From NCBI GenBank assembly GCA_017469335.1, contig JAFUGP010000015.1, positions 1 to 39,941 on the forward strand: a DNA stretch of 39,941 bases, written 5' to 3'. The DNA is from Succinivibrio sp. (GTDB lineage: Bacteria; Pseudomonadota; Gammaproteobacteria; Enterobacterales; Succinivibrionaceae). A program made the position numbers and the translations under genes. The notes under the pieces were generated by a model. It made no database searches. It was not told the DNA's origin and was given only the letters and a program-made list of their open reading frames with translations. Of this stretch, positions 25,244 through 34,135 are shown one piece after another (position 1 is the stretch's first letter; each line of letters begins with the position of its first letter).

Positions 25244-25291
25244 TACAGACAACCTCGCAGACAGCCTTGAAGATAGCCTTCAAGATAACCT
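25244..25291. repeat. Four tandem 12-bp repeats upstream of prlC
   Basis: On the plus strand: TACAGACAACCT, CGCAGACAGCCT, TGAAGATAGCCT, TCAAGATAACCT, consecutive and without gaps. The shared core is AGA(C/T)A(A/G)CCT. They lie about 120 bases before the prlC start, upstream of a possible minus-strand -10 (TAATAT at 25215-25220). Confidence 0.7.
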
Positions 25292-25366
25292 CAGAGCACT
25301 CCGGATCTCGGCTTATGGGCGGAAAAGTATATTGATTTTAGAGGAATTATTCCCTTGGGCAGGATC

Positions 25367-25428
25367 AAAAAAACCTCCCCGCGGCTTTTGCTGGGACACC
25401 TAAAACGGTGACAGCCGCAACGGGAGGT
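25367..25428 (-). terminator. Rho-independent terminator of the 25467-25805 gene
   Basis: Reading the minus strand, ACCTCCC (25428-25422) pairs with GGGAGGT (25379-25373), with inner stems GCGGCT/AGCCGC and CACC/GGTG, and is followed by a run of seven T (25373-25367). It is the strongest terminator in the window, 38 bases after the stop of the small minus-strand gene. The long composite stem may also leave a stable 3' RNA fragment. Confidence 0.85.
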
Positions 25429-25466
25429 GGCAATGCAGTAACGAAATTTGAGCTTGAGGGGTATTC

Positions 25467-25805
25467 TTAAGCGTTATCGATGTCGCTTACCTTGGAAAAG
25501 CCGAAGTCTACCAGCGAGGAGCTTAACCGCACCTGCGAGGCCTTGCCGGCCGTGTGCTTTTCCAACAGAGCGATGGCCTTGTCAAACTCCGCGACCTTGT
25601 TCTTGATCAGCGCATATTCCTGGGTGTCGCTGCTGCGGCCCTCGATGAACTGGAAAATCTCGTTGCGGGCGTTGACTAAGTAGGCCAGATCCATGCGGTT
25701 CATCTCGTGGTCCTGATGCTGCATGTCTCTCCAGTGGTATTTTTCGGCCTTAACTCCTGGATAGTTATTCAGAACTTCTGCAAAATCAATGTTCTCTTTG
25801 GCCAT
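25467..25805 (-). CDS. Small hydrophilic protein of unknown function
   Basis: A 112-residue protein I do not recognise. It has no signal peptide or membrane segment, is rich in charged residues and probably mostly helical (IKNKVAEFDKAIALLEKH). An early QHQDHEMNR stretch is His-rich. It is credible as a gene: ATG with GGAG 8 bases upstream, a TATAAT on the minus strand 66 bases before the start (25871-25876) and a very strong terminator just after the stop, so it is a single-gene transcript. Confidence 0.72.
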   Translation of the reverse strand: MAKENIDFAEVLNNYPGVKAEKYHWRDMQHQDHEMNRMDLAYLVNARNEIFQFIEGRSSDTQEYALIKNKVAEFDKAIALLEKHTAGKASQVRLSSSLVDFGFSKVSDIDNA

Positions 25806-25860
25806 GACTTGAGCTCCTCATGAAGATATAACAACTTACCGCCCTGTACTCGGACAGACG

Positions 25861-25882
25861 GGGGACCACTATTATAGTCCCC
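25861..25882 (-). promoter_or_regulatory. -10 box inside an inverted repeat
   Basis: GGGGAC-N10-GTCCCC (25861-25882) encloses ATTATA on the plus strand, that is TATAAT on the minus strand (25876-25871), at a fitting distance from the small minus-strand gene. No good -35 box is seen, which would suit an activator- or repressor-controlled promoter. Confidence 0.45.
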
Positions 25883-25932
25883 GCCCTGGCAGGCGATCGC
25901 CCCAACTACAGCTGAAGTATACATCAATCTCC

Positions 25933-25967
25933 GTTACTTTTGAAAGTAACTTTCATAAAATTACTTT
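25933..25967. promoter_or_regulatory. Operator-like palindrome GTTACTTT-TG-AAAGTAAC with third half-site
   Basis: A perfect 8-bp inverted repeat with a 2-base centre (25933-25950) is followed by another TTACTTT (25961-25967), so three half-sites occur within 35 bp of an AT-rich patch. It lies between the divergent small gene and the aminopeptidase gene. The shape resembles dimeric MarR/HxlR-type operators; the regulator is not in the window. Confidence 0.5.
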
Positions 25968-26034
25968 AGTTATTTTGTCCGGCGGCACCTGTCTGCCCGC
26001 GCAGGCGCGGTTAAAAGCCTCCGGCCATGACGCG

Positions 26035-26043
26035 TGCTAAAAT
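26035..26043 (+). promoter_or_regulatory. Extended -10 promoter for the aminopeptidase gene
   Basis: TG-C-TAAAAT (26035-26043) is an extended -10 element with one mismatch, about 85 bases before the ATG at 26128. No clear -35 box accompanies it at 17 bases. It could drive the four-gene run up to 33796. Confidence 0.4.
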
Positions 26044-26127
26044 AGCGCAACCTTGAATGTTTCTGAGGCCTAAACCCCATCAGGCCCACATTTTGAGCCT
26101 GCCGCGCAGGCCCTAGCGAGTAATGCC

Positions 26128-28077
26128 ATGTCCGAGATCCCCGCGCCTGACTATGCCTTAAGGCTGGAGGCCTTGCGCTCCAAGCTTGAGCTGTTGGATT
26201 TTGACGCCCTCATCGTGCCGCATGATGATGAGTACCTCTCCTATGAACTCAGCCCCGAGTGCGAGCGTATCCGCTACCTAAGCGGTTTTACCGGCAGCGC
26301 CGGTTATGTGATGGTGCAGTTAAGTCCCGATGAGAAGGCCTTGGAACAGGGGGTGGAGCTGATAAGCCCCAGCACCGGTACCACCGGACACAACCAAGGA
26401 CGCAAGGCCCATAAGGGCGCGGCGATATTCGTGGACGGCCGCTATGATGTGCAGGTCAAGGAAGAGGTGAACAGTGAGCTGTTTGACATCTTCAATTTCA
26501 TCGCCACCGAGCCTGCCTCCTGGCTGTGCTCCCTGCTGCCGCGCGGTTCCAGGGTGGGCATCGATCTCTCCTGCATCAGCTACGAGGAGTTTTTAAAGCT
26601 CAAGCAGGCGCTGGAGGAGTACGAGATCACCTTAGCCGACACTGGCGAGAATCTGGTGGACGCCATCTGGGAAGACCGTCCGCCGCGCACTTTCTCGCAG
26701 GTGGAGATTTATCCCGATGACTACAACGGCTGCCCCACCCCGCAGAAACGTCGCAACCTCGCGCACGAGCTGCGCGAGCGAGAATTGGATGCCGTAGTGA
26801 TCTGCGACTGTGAGAGTATCTGCTGGCTGCTGAACATCCGCGGTGCCGACCGCCGCTACCTGCCGGTGATCAACGGCCGGATGGTGGCCTACTCCAATGA
26901 AGCTTTGGAGTGGTTTGTCGACGAGCGGCACCTGAGCGACTCACTGCTGCAGGATCTGGAGAGCCACGTTGGTCACATCGATATTTTCCCCGAGGAGCGC
27001 TTTGGGGATGTGCTGGAGCGGCTGTGCACCTCCACCGCCTCGGTCTTCGCCGATCCCAAGTACTGCAGCGCCAAGTGGCTGCATGCCCTCTATGAAGGCG
27101 GAGCGCGCGTGGTCGAAGGTGTGGGGCTGCTGCAGCTGCCTAAGGCCTGCAAGAATCACATGGAGCTGGCCGGGGAGTTCAAGGCGCATATCAAAGACGG
27201 CGTGGCCATGTGCCGATTTTTGTGCTGGCTTGATGAACTCGTCTTCCCCGCCGCCGGCGCCGACAGCGAAAGCGTCAAACGCCGCGCCGAGGATTTCGAC
27301 GAACGAGCGCTGGCCGAGCGGGCTGAGTCCTTCCGCAAGGTGGAGGCCGACTACCGCGGTCCCTCCTTTGAAACCATCTCCGCGCTGGGTGAGAACGCCG
27401 CCATGTGCCATTACAGCTGCTACGAGGTGGACAGGCCGCGCACCCTGGGCGCCGACTGCCTCTATCTGATTGACAGCGGCGCACACTTTCTGGACGGCAC
27501 CACCGACATCACCCGCACCGTGCTGTGCGGCAGCGGCCTGACCGATGAGATCAAGAAGATCTACACGTTGGTGCTCAAGGCCCACATCTCGCTGTGCACG
27601 CTCATCTTCCCGCCGGGCACCTCCGGTGTGCAGATAGACGCCATTGCCCGCAGGCCGCTGTGGGATCACGGTTTTGACTACGAGCACGGTACCGGCCACG
27701 GGGTGGGTCATGTGCTCTCGGTACACGAAGGCCCCCAGGCCATCTCAAGGCGCAGCTCTCCTCTGCCGCTGCAGGAGGGCATGGTGGTCTCCGATGAGCC
27801 GGGGTACTACCGGGAGGGGCAGTTCGGCATCCGCTTGGAGAACCTGTTGGTGGTGCAGCGCTGCACCCAGCCCGGGCTGCAGCATATGCTGTGTTTCTCG
27901 CCCCTGACCCTGGTACCCTTTGACCACCGTCTCATCGTCAAGGAAATGCTGACCACGCGCGAGCGCGACTGGCTCAACAATTACCACCAGAACGTGCATA
28001 ATGTGATAGAGAATGCCGCCGCCACCCTGACCGAAACCGAGGTAGCCTGGCTCAGGCAGGCTACCGCCGCATTATGA
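26128..28077 (+). CDS. Xaa-Pro aminopeptidase, M24B family (XPNPEP1-like)
   Basis: Cytoplasmic metallopeptidase removing N-terminal residues before proline. The 649-residue, three-domain form resembles eukaryotic XPNPEP1 rather than the 440-residue E. coli PepP. Predicted dinuclear metal ligands are Asp449 and Asp460 (IDSGAHFLDGTTDITRT), His524 (HGTGHGVGH), Glu557 (SDEPGYY) and Glu571 (GIRLENL); their spacings agree with XPNPEP1. The first ~330 residues are two creatinase-like N-terminal domains (FTGSAGYVMV; LLNIRGAD). Residues 85-97 (STGTTGHNQGRKA) form a small insertion. It heads a co-directional run with gaps of 30-50 bases. Confidence 0.92.
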   Translation: MSEIPAPDYALRLEALRSKLELLDFDALIVPHDDEYLSYELSPECERIRYLSGFTGSAGYVMVQLSPDEKALEQGVELISPSTGTTGHNQGRKAHKGAAIFVDGRYDVQVKEEVNSELFDIFNFIATEPASWLCSLLPRGSRVGIDLSCISYEEFLKLKQALEEYEITLADTGENLVDAIWEDRPPRTFSQVEIYPDDYNGCPTPQKRRNLAHELRERELDAVVICDCESICWLLNIRGADRRYLPVINGRMVAYSNEALEWFVDERHLSDSLLQDLESHVGHIDIFPEERFGDVLERLCTSTASVFADPKYCSAKWLHALYEGGARVVEGVGLLQLPKACKNHMELAGEFKAHIKDGVAMCRFLCWLDELVFPAAGADSESVKRRAEDFDERALAERAESFRKVEADYRGPSFETISALGENAAMCHYSCYEVDRPRTLGADCLYLIDSGAHFLDGTTDITRTVLCGSGLTDEIKKIYTLVLKAHISLCTLIFPPGTSGVQIDAIARRPLWDHGFDYEHGTGHGVGHVLSVHEGPQAISRRSSPLPLQEGMVVSDEPGYYREGQFGIRLENLLVVQRCTQPGLQHMLCFSPLTLVPFDHRLIVKEMLTTRERDWLNNYHQNVHNVIENAAATLTETEVAWLRQATAAL

Positions 28078-28128
28078 CCTCGGACGCCAAGGCCCAAGCG
28101 TAACCTACCAAGGCGCAGATAAAGATTT

Positions 28129-29505
28129 ATGACCATGTTTTTCAAAAAGAAGCTCTCAAGCCAGGAACAATGCCAGCAGCATCTGCTCAAACTGCCCTCC
28201 GTGGCCGTGAGCGCCGATGATTATGAGATCCTGGAGGCTCCCTCCTACTTTCACCAGCGTCTGCTCGCCCTGATAGGACAGGCCAGGCACCGTATCATGA
28301 TGACGGTGCTGTATCTGCAGGATGACCAGAGCGGCCGGGAGGTGCTGGAGGCGCTTTACGCGGCCAAGGAGCGTAATCCCCATCTGCATATCCGCGTCTA
28401 CGTGGATTTTCACCGCGCCCAGCGCGGCCTCATCGGCAAGGCGCCCTCTCAGGGTAACAGCGAGCTTTACTACCGCATGGCGGCCGAGCATCTCTCCTGC
28501 CCGGCCATCTACGGGGTGCCGGTGAAAAAGCGCGAAATCTTCGGCGTCATGCATTTAAAAGGCTGCGTGTTCGATGATACCGTGCTCTACTCGGGAGCCA
28601 GCATCAATGACGTCTACCTGGGGGTCAACGGACGCTATCGCCTGGACCGCTACCACGAGATTAAGTGCCAGGCCCTGGCCGATTCCCTGTGCAATTACGC
28701 CACCGCGGCCTTCCATGAGAATTTCGCGGTGCAGGATTTCTCCCAGGGTCAGGTGCGCTCGGCTCGCGAGATCCGCGATGAAATCAAACAGCTGCGCCGC
28801 CATCTGGCCGTGGAGCAATACCACGTGAACTCCGTTGCCAAACCAGGTCCCGGCGAGGTGGCCATCGCCCCGGTGGCGGGCCTGGGCCGGCGCGACAATC
28901 AGCTCAACCAGCACATTTTGTATTTTTTGGGCGCCGCCCGCGAGAAGCTCTTTGTCTGTACCCCCTACTTTAACCTGCCCAAACCGGTACTCGCCGAGTT
29001 GCAGAGCGCCTTGAGCCGCAAGGTCAAAATCACGCTCGCGGTAGGTGACAAGACCGCCAACGACTTTTACATCCCACCCGAGGAGCCCTTCTCCACCATC
29101 GGGGCCATTCCCTACATTTATGAGCAGAATCTGCGTGAGTTCATGCAGCATAATGAGCAGCAGCTCAAAAACGGTCAGCTGGAGATCTGGCTGTGGCGCG
29201 ACGGCCGCAATACCTACCATGTCAAGGGCATGTTCGCCGATCAGCAGTTTGCCCTCATCACCGGCAACAACCTAAATCCGCGCGCCTGGGGACTGGACCT
29301 GGAAAACGGGTTGTTCATTCATGACCCTCAGCACCTGCTGCAGGAAAAATTCATGCATGAACAGCTGTATTTGCTGCGCCATGCCCAAAAGCTCACTGCC
29401 GCACAGGATCTGGAGAGTTTTGAGAGCTACCCCGAGGAAGTGCGCAAGATACTCACCAAGGTCAAGCGTTTTAAGGCCTCGGTCTTCATCAAACAGCTGC
29501 TTTAA
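28129..29505 (+). CDS. pssA: CDP-diacylglycerol-serine O-phosphatidyltransferase (PssA)
   Basis: Makes phosphatidylserine from CDP-diacylglycerol and L-serine, the committed step to phosphatidylethanolamine; a peripheral enzyme of the phospholipase D superfamily in gammaproteobacteria. Both HKD-type motifs are present: MHLKGCVFDDTVLYSGASINDVYL and YHVKGMFADQQFALITGNNLNPRAW. ICTPYFNLP-like (VCTPYFNLP) and VGDKTANDFYIP are also near-identical to E. coli. Length 458 versus 451. A second ATG at 28135 is an equally possible start. Confidence 0.95.
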   Translation: MTMFFKKKLSSQEQCQQHLLKLPSVAVSADDYEILEAPSYFHQRLLALIGQARHRIMMTVLYLQDDQSGREVLEALYAAKERNPHLHIRVYVDFHRAQRGLIGKAPSQGNSELYYRMAAEHLSCPAIYGVPVKKREIFGVMHLKGCVFDDTVLYSGASINDVYLGVNGRYRLDRYHEIKCQALADSLCNYATAAFHENFAVQDFSQGQVRSAREIRDEIKQLRRHLAVEQYHVNSVAKPGPGEVAIAPVAGLGRRDNQLNQHILYFLGAAREKLFVCTPYFNLPKPVLAELQSALSRKVKITLAVGDKTANDFYIPPEEPFSTIGAIPYIYEQNLREFMQHNEQQLKNGQLEIWLWRDGRNTYHVKGMFADQQFALITGNNLNPRAWGLDLENGLFIHDPQHLLQEKFMHEQLYLLRHAQKLTAAQDLESFESYPEEVRKILTKVKRFKASVFIKQLL

Positions 29506-29537
29506 AGCCCCGGGAGACGGGAAATTGAGGCCTTTAT

Positions 29538-31640
29538 ATGCCCGAGTTTGACGATGCCTATTACCGCTCCTGCGGCATTTCCACCGTCCGAGGCATAGGC
29601 GAGCGTTATGCCCGCAGCCTGCGGGAGCACGGCTTAAACAGTTTTTACGACCTGATCTTTTATCTGCCCTACCGCTACCTCGACAAAACCCGCATCACTC
29701 CCATTGCCGCGCTTAAACCGGGCGGCAGTGCGGCCTTGCTTCATGCACGCCTGACCCGGGCCAATCAGCATCAGTCAGGACGCATGACGCTGTTGCAGCT
29801 TACCCTGCAGGATAGCAGCGGCCTTATTCAGGCGGTGATCTTCAACGCCCGCGCCCCGCAGTACCAGCGCTTTAAGGCAGGTGCGGAGGTACTGGCTTTC
29901 GGACGGGTGCTCTATGACCGCTTCGGTGCCCTGAGCCTGCAGCAGCCGCAGCTCACCCTCATCGAGGGTGCCCCGCCGCCTCTGGATAAGACCTTAACGC
30001 CGGTCTATCACAGCGCAGGTCAGGTGCCGCAGACCGTGCTGCGCCGTACCGTCGCCCATGCGCTGGACACCTTAGCGCTCAAGCCTCTGCCCGAGCTGTT
30101 GCCAGAGGATCTCAATCCCTTTAAACTTACCCTCGCCGAGGCGCTGCAGACCGTCCACCGGCCCCCGCCTCCTGAGCAGCCCTGCCCGCTGCTGCCCGCG
30201 CAGCTGCCTGCCTTTGCGCGATTGTGCTTTGAGGAACTGTGTGCCTATCAGATCTCGTTGCTGGGCCTGAAAAAACTCAATTCAGAGCGCAAGGCGGCGG
30301 CACTGGGGACTGCTGCCGGACTTTGGCAGCGCTTTGAGAGCGCCCTGCCCTTTACGCTGACCGCGGCGCAGCGCAGAGCCATTGCCGAAATAGCCGCCGA
30401 TCTGGGAGCGGGGCGCCCCATGCTCCGGCTTTTGCACGGTGACGTGGGCTCGGGCAAGACCGTGGTGGCCGCCGCGGCCTGCCTGATAGCCCAGGACGCC
30501 GGCGCCCAGGCGGTGCTGCTCGCCCCCACCGAGCTGCTCGCCAGACAGCATTACCGCAATCTTCAAGAACTCCTGGGGCCCTTAGGCGGCCGGGTGGTAT
30601 TGCTGCAGGCTGCCCTGAGCAAAAAAGAACGTGAAAGTGTCCTTACGCGGATAAAAAGCGGGGAGGCTGCCGTCATCACCGGCACCCACAGCGTCTTTCA
30701 GCAGGCGGTGGAGTATCACCATCTCTCCTTGGTGATCATCGACGAGCAGCACCGTTTCGGCATCGCCCAGCGGCTGCAACTGCTCTCCAAGTCTCCGCTG
30801 GGGCTCACGCCTCATCAGCTGGTGATGACGGCCACCCCCATACCCCGCACCCAGCAGCTGGCTTTATATGCCGATCTGGACGTCTCGACCTTGGATGAAA
30901 TGCCCAAAGGACGGCTGCCTGTCATCACCACGTTGCTCTCCCAGCGCAAAAGGGGAGAGCTTATCGCGCGGGTGGCCGCCCAGGCTAAGGCCGGTGCGCA
31001 GATCTACTGGGTGTGTCCGCATATTGATGAGGACAGCGAGGAGGAGGTGGGCACGCCCTCGGCCAAAAGCGTGTATCAGGAGCTGACTGCCGCCCACCCC
31101 GAGCTTGGCTGTGCCCTGCTGCACGGACAGCTCAAGACCAAAGAGCGGCAGCAGGCCATGCTGGAGTTTGTGGAGGGCCGCGCCCGGGTACTGGTGGCCA
31201 CCACCATCGTGGAGGTGGGAGTGGATGTGCCGGCCGCCACCATCATGATCATAGACGGTGCGCAGTATCTGGGCCTGGCGCAGTTACATCAGCTGCGCGG
31301 ACGCGTGGGGCGCGGTCAGGCACAGTCCTACTGTGTGCTGCTGCATGATGACTCCCTAAATGACAATCCCATCGCCGCCGCCAGGCTGCAGGTGATGCGC
31401 AGCTGCACCGATGGATTTAAAATAGCCCAGGAGGATCTCAGGCTGCGCGGTCCCGGTGAGGTCTTCGGTACTCAGCAAAAGGGCTTTGATACCTTTGCCA
31501 TTGCCGATCCCGCCCGCGATCAGCAGTTGTTGGCGCAGTCAAGACGCTGCGCCCAGCAGATGCTGCAGCGGGATGAGGCGCAGGCCAGGCAGTTGCAGGA
31601 GCGCTGGTTCCCGGTGCAGGGCGCCGGCACTGAGACCTAA
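29538..31640 (+). CDS. recG: ATP-dependent DNA helicase RecG
   Basis: Superfamily 2 helicase that reverses stalled replication forks and branch-migrates Holliday junctions. An N-terminal wedge (OB) domain precedes the helicase core with Walker A GDVGSGKT (301-308), DEQH box (402-405), motif III TATPIPRT and motif VI QLRGRVGRG. The C-terminal DGFKIAQEDLRLRGPGEVFG is diagnostic. 700 residues is the normal size. GAGG lies 7 bases before the ATG. Confidence 0.96.
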   Translation: MPEFDDAYYRSCGISTVRGIGERYARSLREHGLNSFYDLIFYLPYRYLDKTRITPIAALKPGGSAALLHARLTRANQHQSGRMTLLQLTLQDSSGLIQAVIFNARAPQYQRFKAGAEVLAFGRVLYDRFGALSLQQPQLTLIEGAPPPLDKTLTPVYHSAGQVPQTVLRRTVAHALDTLALKPLPELLPEDLNPFKLTLAEALQTVHRPPPPEQPCPLLPAQLPAFARLCFEELCAYQISLLGLKKLNSERKAAALGTAAGLWQRFESALPFTLTAAQRRAIAEIAADLGAGRPMLRLLHGDVGSGKTVVAAAACLIAQDAGAQAVLLAPTELLARQHYRNLQELLGPLGGRVVLLQAALSKKERESVLTRIKSGEAAVITGTHSVFQQAVEYHHLSLVIIDEQHRFGIAQRLQLLSKSPLGLTPHQLVMTATPIPRTQQLALYADLDVSTLDEMPKGRLPVITTLLSQRKRGELIARVAAQAKAGAQIYWVCPHIDEDSEEEVGTPSAKSVYQELTAAHPELGCALLHGQLKTKERQQAMLEFVEGRARVLVATTIVEVGVDVPAATIMIIDGAQYLGLAQLHQLRGRVGRGQAQSYCVLLHDDSLNDNPIAAARLQVMRSCTDGFKIAQEDLRLRGPGEVFGTQQKGFDTFAIADPARDQQLLAQSRRCAQQMLQRDEAQARQLQERWFPVQGAGTET

Positions 31641-31687
31641 GCGAAATCAGCAGGCGGGAGACTATCCCGCAGTCCCGGGGGCAGGTC

Positions 31688-33796
31688 ATGGCGTTAAGAC
31701 GAAACATCGAACGGCAGCACAAAGAGCTCTTTCCCAAACTCGTCAAGTGGCTGGGGGCCTTAGGCGTGATGCTGGCGTTGGTCATTGGCGGACTTTTGGT
31801 TTACTTTAACGGTGAGAACGTCAAAAGTCCGCTGCTCAAGCAGCTCACCGAACGCTCGGGACTCCCCTTTAACGCCGAGAACGTGGAGTTCTCCGCTCTC
31901 TACCCCAATACCCTCAAACTGCATCAGGTAAGCCTGGGCCAGAGCACGGTGGAGGAACTTTACATCGAATACGATGTCAAGTCCCTGCTCTCGGGCAAGC
32001 GCCTCATCATTGAGGATCTCTACGCTCGCGGCATCAAAATGAGCCCCCAGGATTTTCTGGAACTCAAAAAGAGCAAATTGGGCTTCAGCGAGCTGGAGCT
32101 TAAACGGGTCAACCTGGAAAACATCCCCTTCAGTGTCGGTGAACTGCAGGCCGCAAGGGCCAATTTTGACCTGCACGAGGTGCGCCTGGGCGCGGACGGA
32201 GCGCTGCGTTCGGCCGCCGGCAAGGTGGTGATTTATGAAGGCAGCTTCTGCGGATTGTTTTTCAAGAACCTCAGCGCGGCCTTCGAGCAGCACAGCCGGG
32301 CGCTGAGCTTAAACGATCTGGAAGTGGAACTCTTAGGCGGTACCGTGTCCGCCGATCTGCGCGTGGACGAACTCTCCTCTAAGGTGGTGTTTGACCGTTT
32401 AAGCGTCAACGGCACTGTGCTCAAGGACAGCCTGCTGAAGGTGAAGCTCCCCTACGAAATAGTAGTGCCCAATGCTCAGTTAAGCCGGGTGACGGTGCTC
32501 GGCGCTGAGGAGGATCTGCAGTTTGCCCCCTTAAGCGGGCAGCTGCTCAATTTCAATTTAAAGGACGGTGCGCTCTCGTTGCTCTTCAAAGGCCGTGCCG
32601 GTGCCATCAGCCGCCCCTCGCTGCAGTTGACCGCCGATCACAATGAACTGACCATAAGTCTGGACGAGCAGGGTTTCAGCTTCAAAGGCAGCGGCAATAT
32701 CTTCGAGGGCAATTACGAGGCTGAATTTTTGTACCAGAAAGCACAGTCACTGCTGGAACTGCGCAGCCTCAAACTCAAAAACGCCCGCCTGGAGTTTGAC
32801 CGTAACCTCGCCCGCCGCGTACAGGAGATGTTGGACACCGTAGAGGTGCGCAACAGCTCCTTTGAGAACCTTGAGATCATCTCGCATATTGACGAGCTGC
32901 CGCTTACCGTGCAATCCCTCTCGGGCAGTGCCGTGGGCTTTCGCTACGTAAAAGATGAGGGAATAAAGGGAGCGCCGGCCGGCTTGGTTGACCTCTCGGT
33001 CAAAAATTTGCTGTACGCCGATCAGGCCCTCACCAGGCTGCGCCTGACCGGCTCCCTCTCCGAGGAGCTGGCTACCTTGAATGTGCCGGAACTGACTTTG
33101 GGAAACTCCTCGCTCTCTTTGGCCTACTCGGGCTCCGGGCTGGGCGGTCATGGTTATTTAATCGCGCGCGCCCGCGATTTTGACCTGGCCGACATCAATT
33201 CGTCACTGCTGCCGGGGCACCTGTTCAGCGGCAAGATAGATCTGGATATCGATCTGCAAGGCGAAGGACAGGGCGCCCTGCCGGGGCTCTTTGCCAGCAT
33301 GCAGGGACATGCCGTGCTAAACGGTAAAGACATCCTCATCTCCAAACTGGGCCTGGACCTGTTAAACGGCGGTCCCAAGCAAGATTATGAACTGGATTTG
33401 GCCGCGCTGCTCTCTGCCTTGGAGGCAGGTGATCTGGGCATGGAACGCGCAGTTTTGCGGGCCGATTTTGCAGGACAGAGCGCTCAGCTTAAGGCCGATC
33501 TCGGCCTGACCACCTCCAACCTGGCCTTGCGCGGTACTCTGTCCCTGCCTGAGGTGGAAATTGACGCCAAGGCCCATTTAGTCTCCCTGCCCAAGGACAG
33601 CATGACCAGAGTGGATATCAAGGGCAGCCTGTCGGAGCCGCGTTTTGTGATTAAAGCCCTAAGCCGCGGCGAGGAACGCCCGGGGATTTTCATGCCCGAA
33701 GGCAAAAGCTCAGCTCCTGCGGAGGGAAATCAAAATAAGACGGATGAGAGCAGAGAGCCGCCGGCTCAACCGCGTTCAGTTACGCTGCCGCGCTAG
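31688..33796 (+). CDS. AsmA-like outer-membrane biogenesis protein
   Basis: A 702-residue protein with one N-terminal membrane anchor (about 20-40) and a long periplasmic part rich in short beta-strand repeats (repeated L-x-L-x alternation), typical of AsmA/TamB-type bridge proteins thought to move or balance phospholipids between membranes. The C-terminal AsmA-like segment (AVLNGKDILISKLGLDLL) is recognisable. The last ~40 residues are a low-complexity polar tail. It closely follows recG; a GCGGGA/TCCCGC hairpin (31654-31670) lies in the gap. Exact subfamily not assigned. Confidence 0.8.
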   Translation: MALRRNIERQHKELFPKLVKWLGALGVMLALVIGGLLVYFNGENVKSPLLKQLTERSGLPFNAENVEFSALYPNTLKLHQVSLGQSTVEELYIEYDVKSLLSGKRLIIEDLYARGIKMSPQDFLELKKSKLGFSELELKRVNLENIPFSVGELQAARANFDLHEVRLGADGALRSAAGKVVIYEGSFCGLFFKNLSAAFEQHSRALSLNDLEVELLGGTVSADLRVDELSSKVVFDRLSVNGTVLKDSLLKVKLPYEIVVPNAQLSRVTVLGAEEDLQFAPLSGQLLNFNLKDGALSLLFKGRAGAISRPSLQLTADHNELTISLDEQGFSFKGSGNIFEGNYEAEFLYQKAQSLLELRSLKLKNARLEFDRNLARRVQEMLDTVEVRNSSFENLEIISHIDELPLTVQSLSGSAVGFRYVKDEGIKGAPAGLVDLSVKNLLYADQALTRLRLTGSLSEELATLNVPELTLGNSSLSLAYSGSGLGGHGYLIARARDFDLADINSSLLPGHLFSGKIDLDIDLQGEGQGALPGLFASMQGHAVLNGKDILISKLGLDLLNGGPKQDYELDLAALLSALEAGDLGMERAVLRADFAGQSAQLKADLGLTTSNLALRGTLSLPEVEIDAKAHLVSLPKDSMTRVDIKGSLSEPRFVIKALSRGEERPGIFMPEGKSSAPAEGNQNKTDESREPPAQPRSVTLPR

Positions 33797-34135
33797 TTCA
33801 GGCCTATGCCGTTTTTGCTTAACTGCGGCGCTGCGGCATTAACTCTTGGGCCCTCGGCTAAATTTGCCCGGCTATCCTCGTTAGCTTAGGCAGGTTTGCC
33901 TCCAAAGTCTCACTTACGACAGTTAAAGTATCATCGAGATACTTTAGAAAATCGCGGGTATTTTTCTGATAATTCAGTATATTGTTCTTAATACCATTAA
34001 CCGACAAAGTATCATCTGATACTTAAGAGATACTTTGAAGCTCAATTTATATAGGAGATACTTTGGAGATACATTGACGCACTGCCGTGACTTTGCCGGC
34101 TATTACACATTCCCTGCCCCGCAAGATACAACGCT
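33797..34135. other. AT-rich convergent intergenic region with half-site array
   Basis: This 339-base gap separates the 3' ends of the AsmA-like gene (plus) and the second AAA/nuclease gene (minus). The left part has no clear terminator. The right part is markedly AT-rich and carries the GATACTTT array given separately. The only frame here with a start, from TTG 34035, runs into the AAA gene's antisense and is not convincing. Confidence 0.55.
33925..34075. repeat. Array of seven GATACTTT half-sites
   Basis: Complementary (AAAGTATC) copies lie at 33925-33932 and 34006-34013; direct GATACTTT copies at 33938-33945, 34029-34036 and 34057-34064; one-mismatch copies GATACTTA at 34018-34025 and GATACATT at 34068-34075. 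They form two inverted pairs with spacers of 5 and 4 bases and two direct pairs with an 11-base period. The organisation resembles a multi-site operator or iteron set, yet neither neighbouring gene has its promoter here. Confidence 0.8.

Noticed and set aside
26941-27726. 261-codon minus-strand open frame inside the aminopeptidase gene
   Set aside because: Antisense to conserved catalytic residues, low-complexity His/Gln/Gly composition, no ribosome site.
28555-29220. 221-codon minus-strand open frame inside pssA
   Set aside because: Antisense to both HKD motifs of pssA; no family resemblance of its own.
33925-34075. CRISPR array
   Set aside because: Repeats are 8 bp, in both orientations and with spacers of a few bases; no cas genes nearby.
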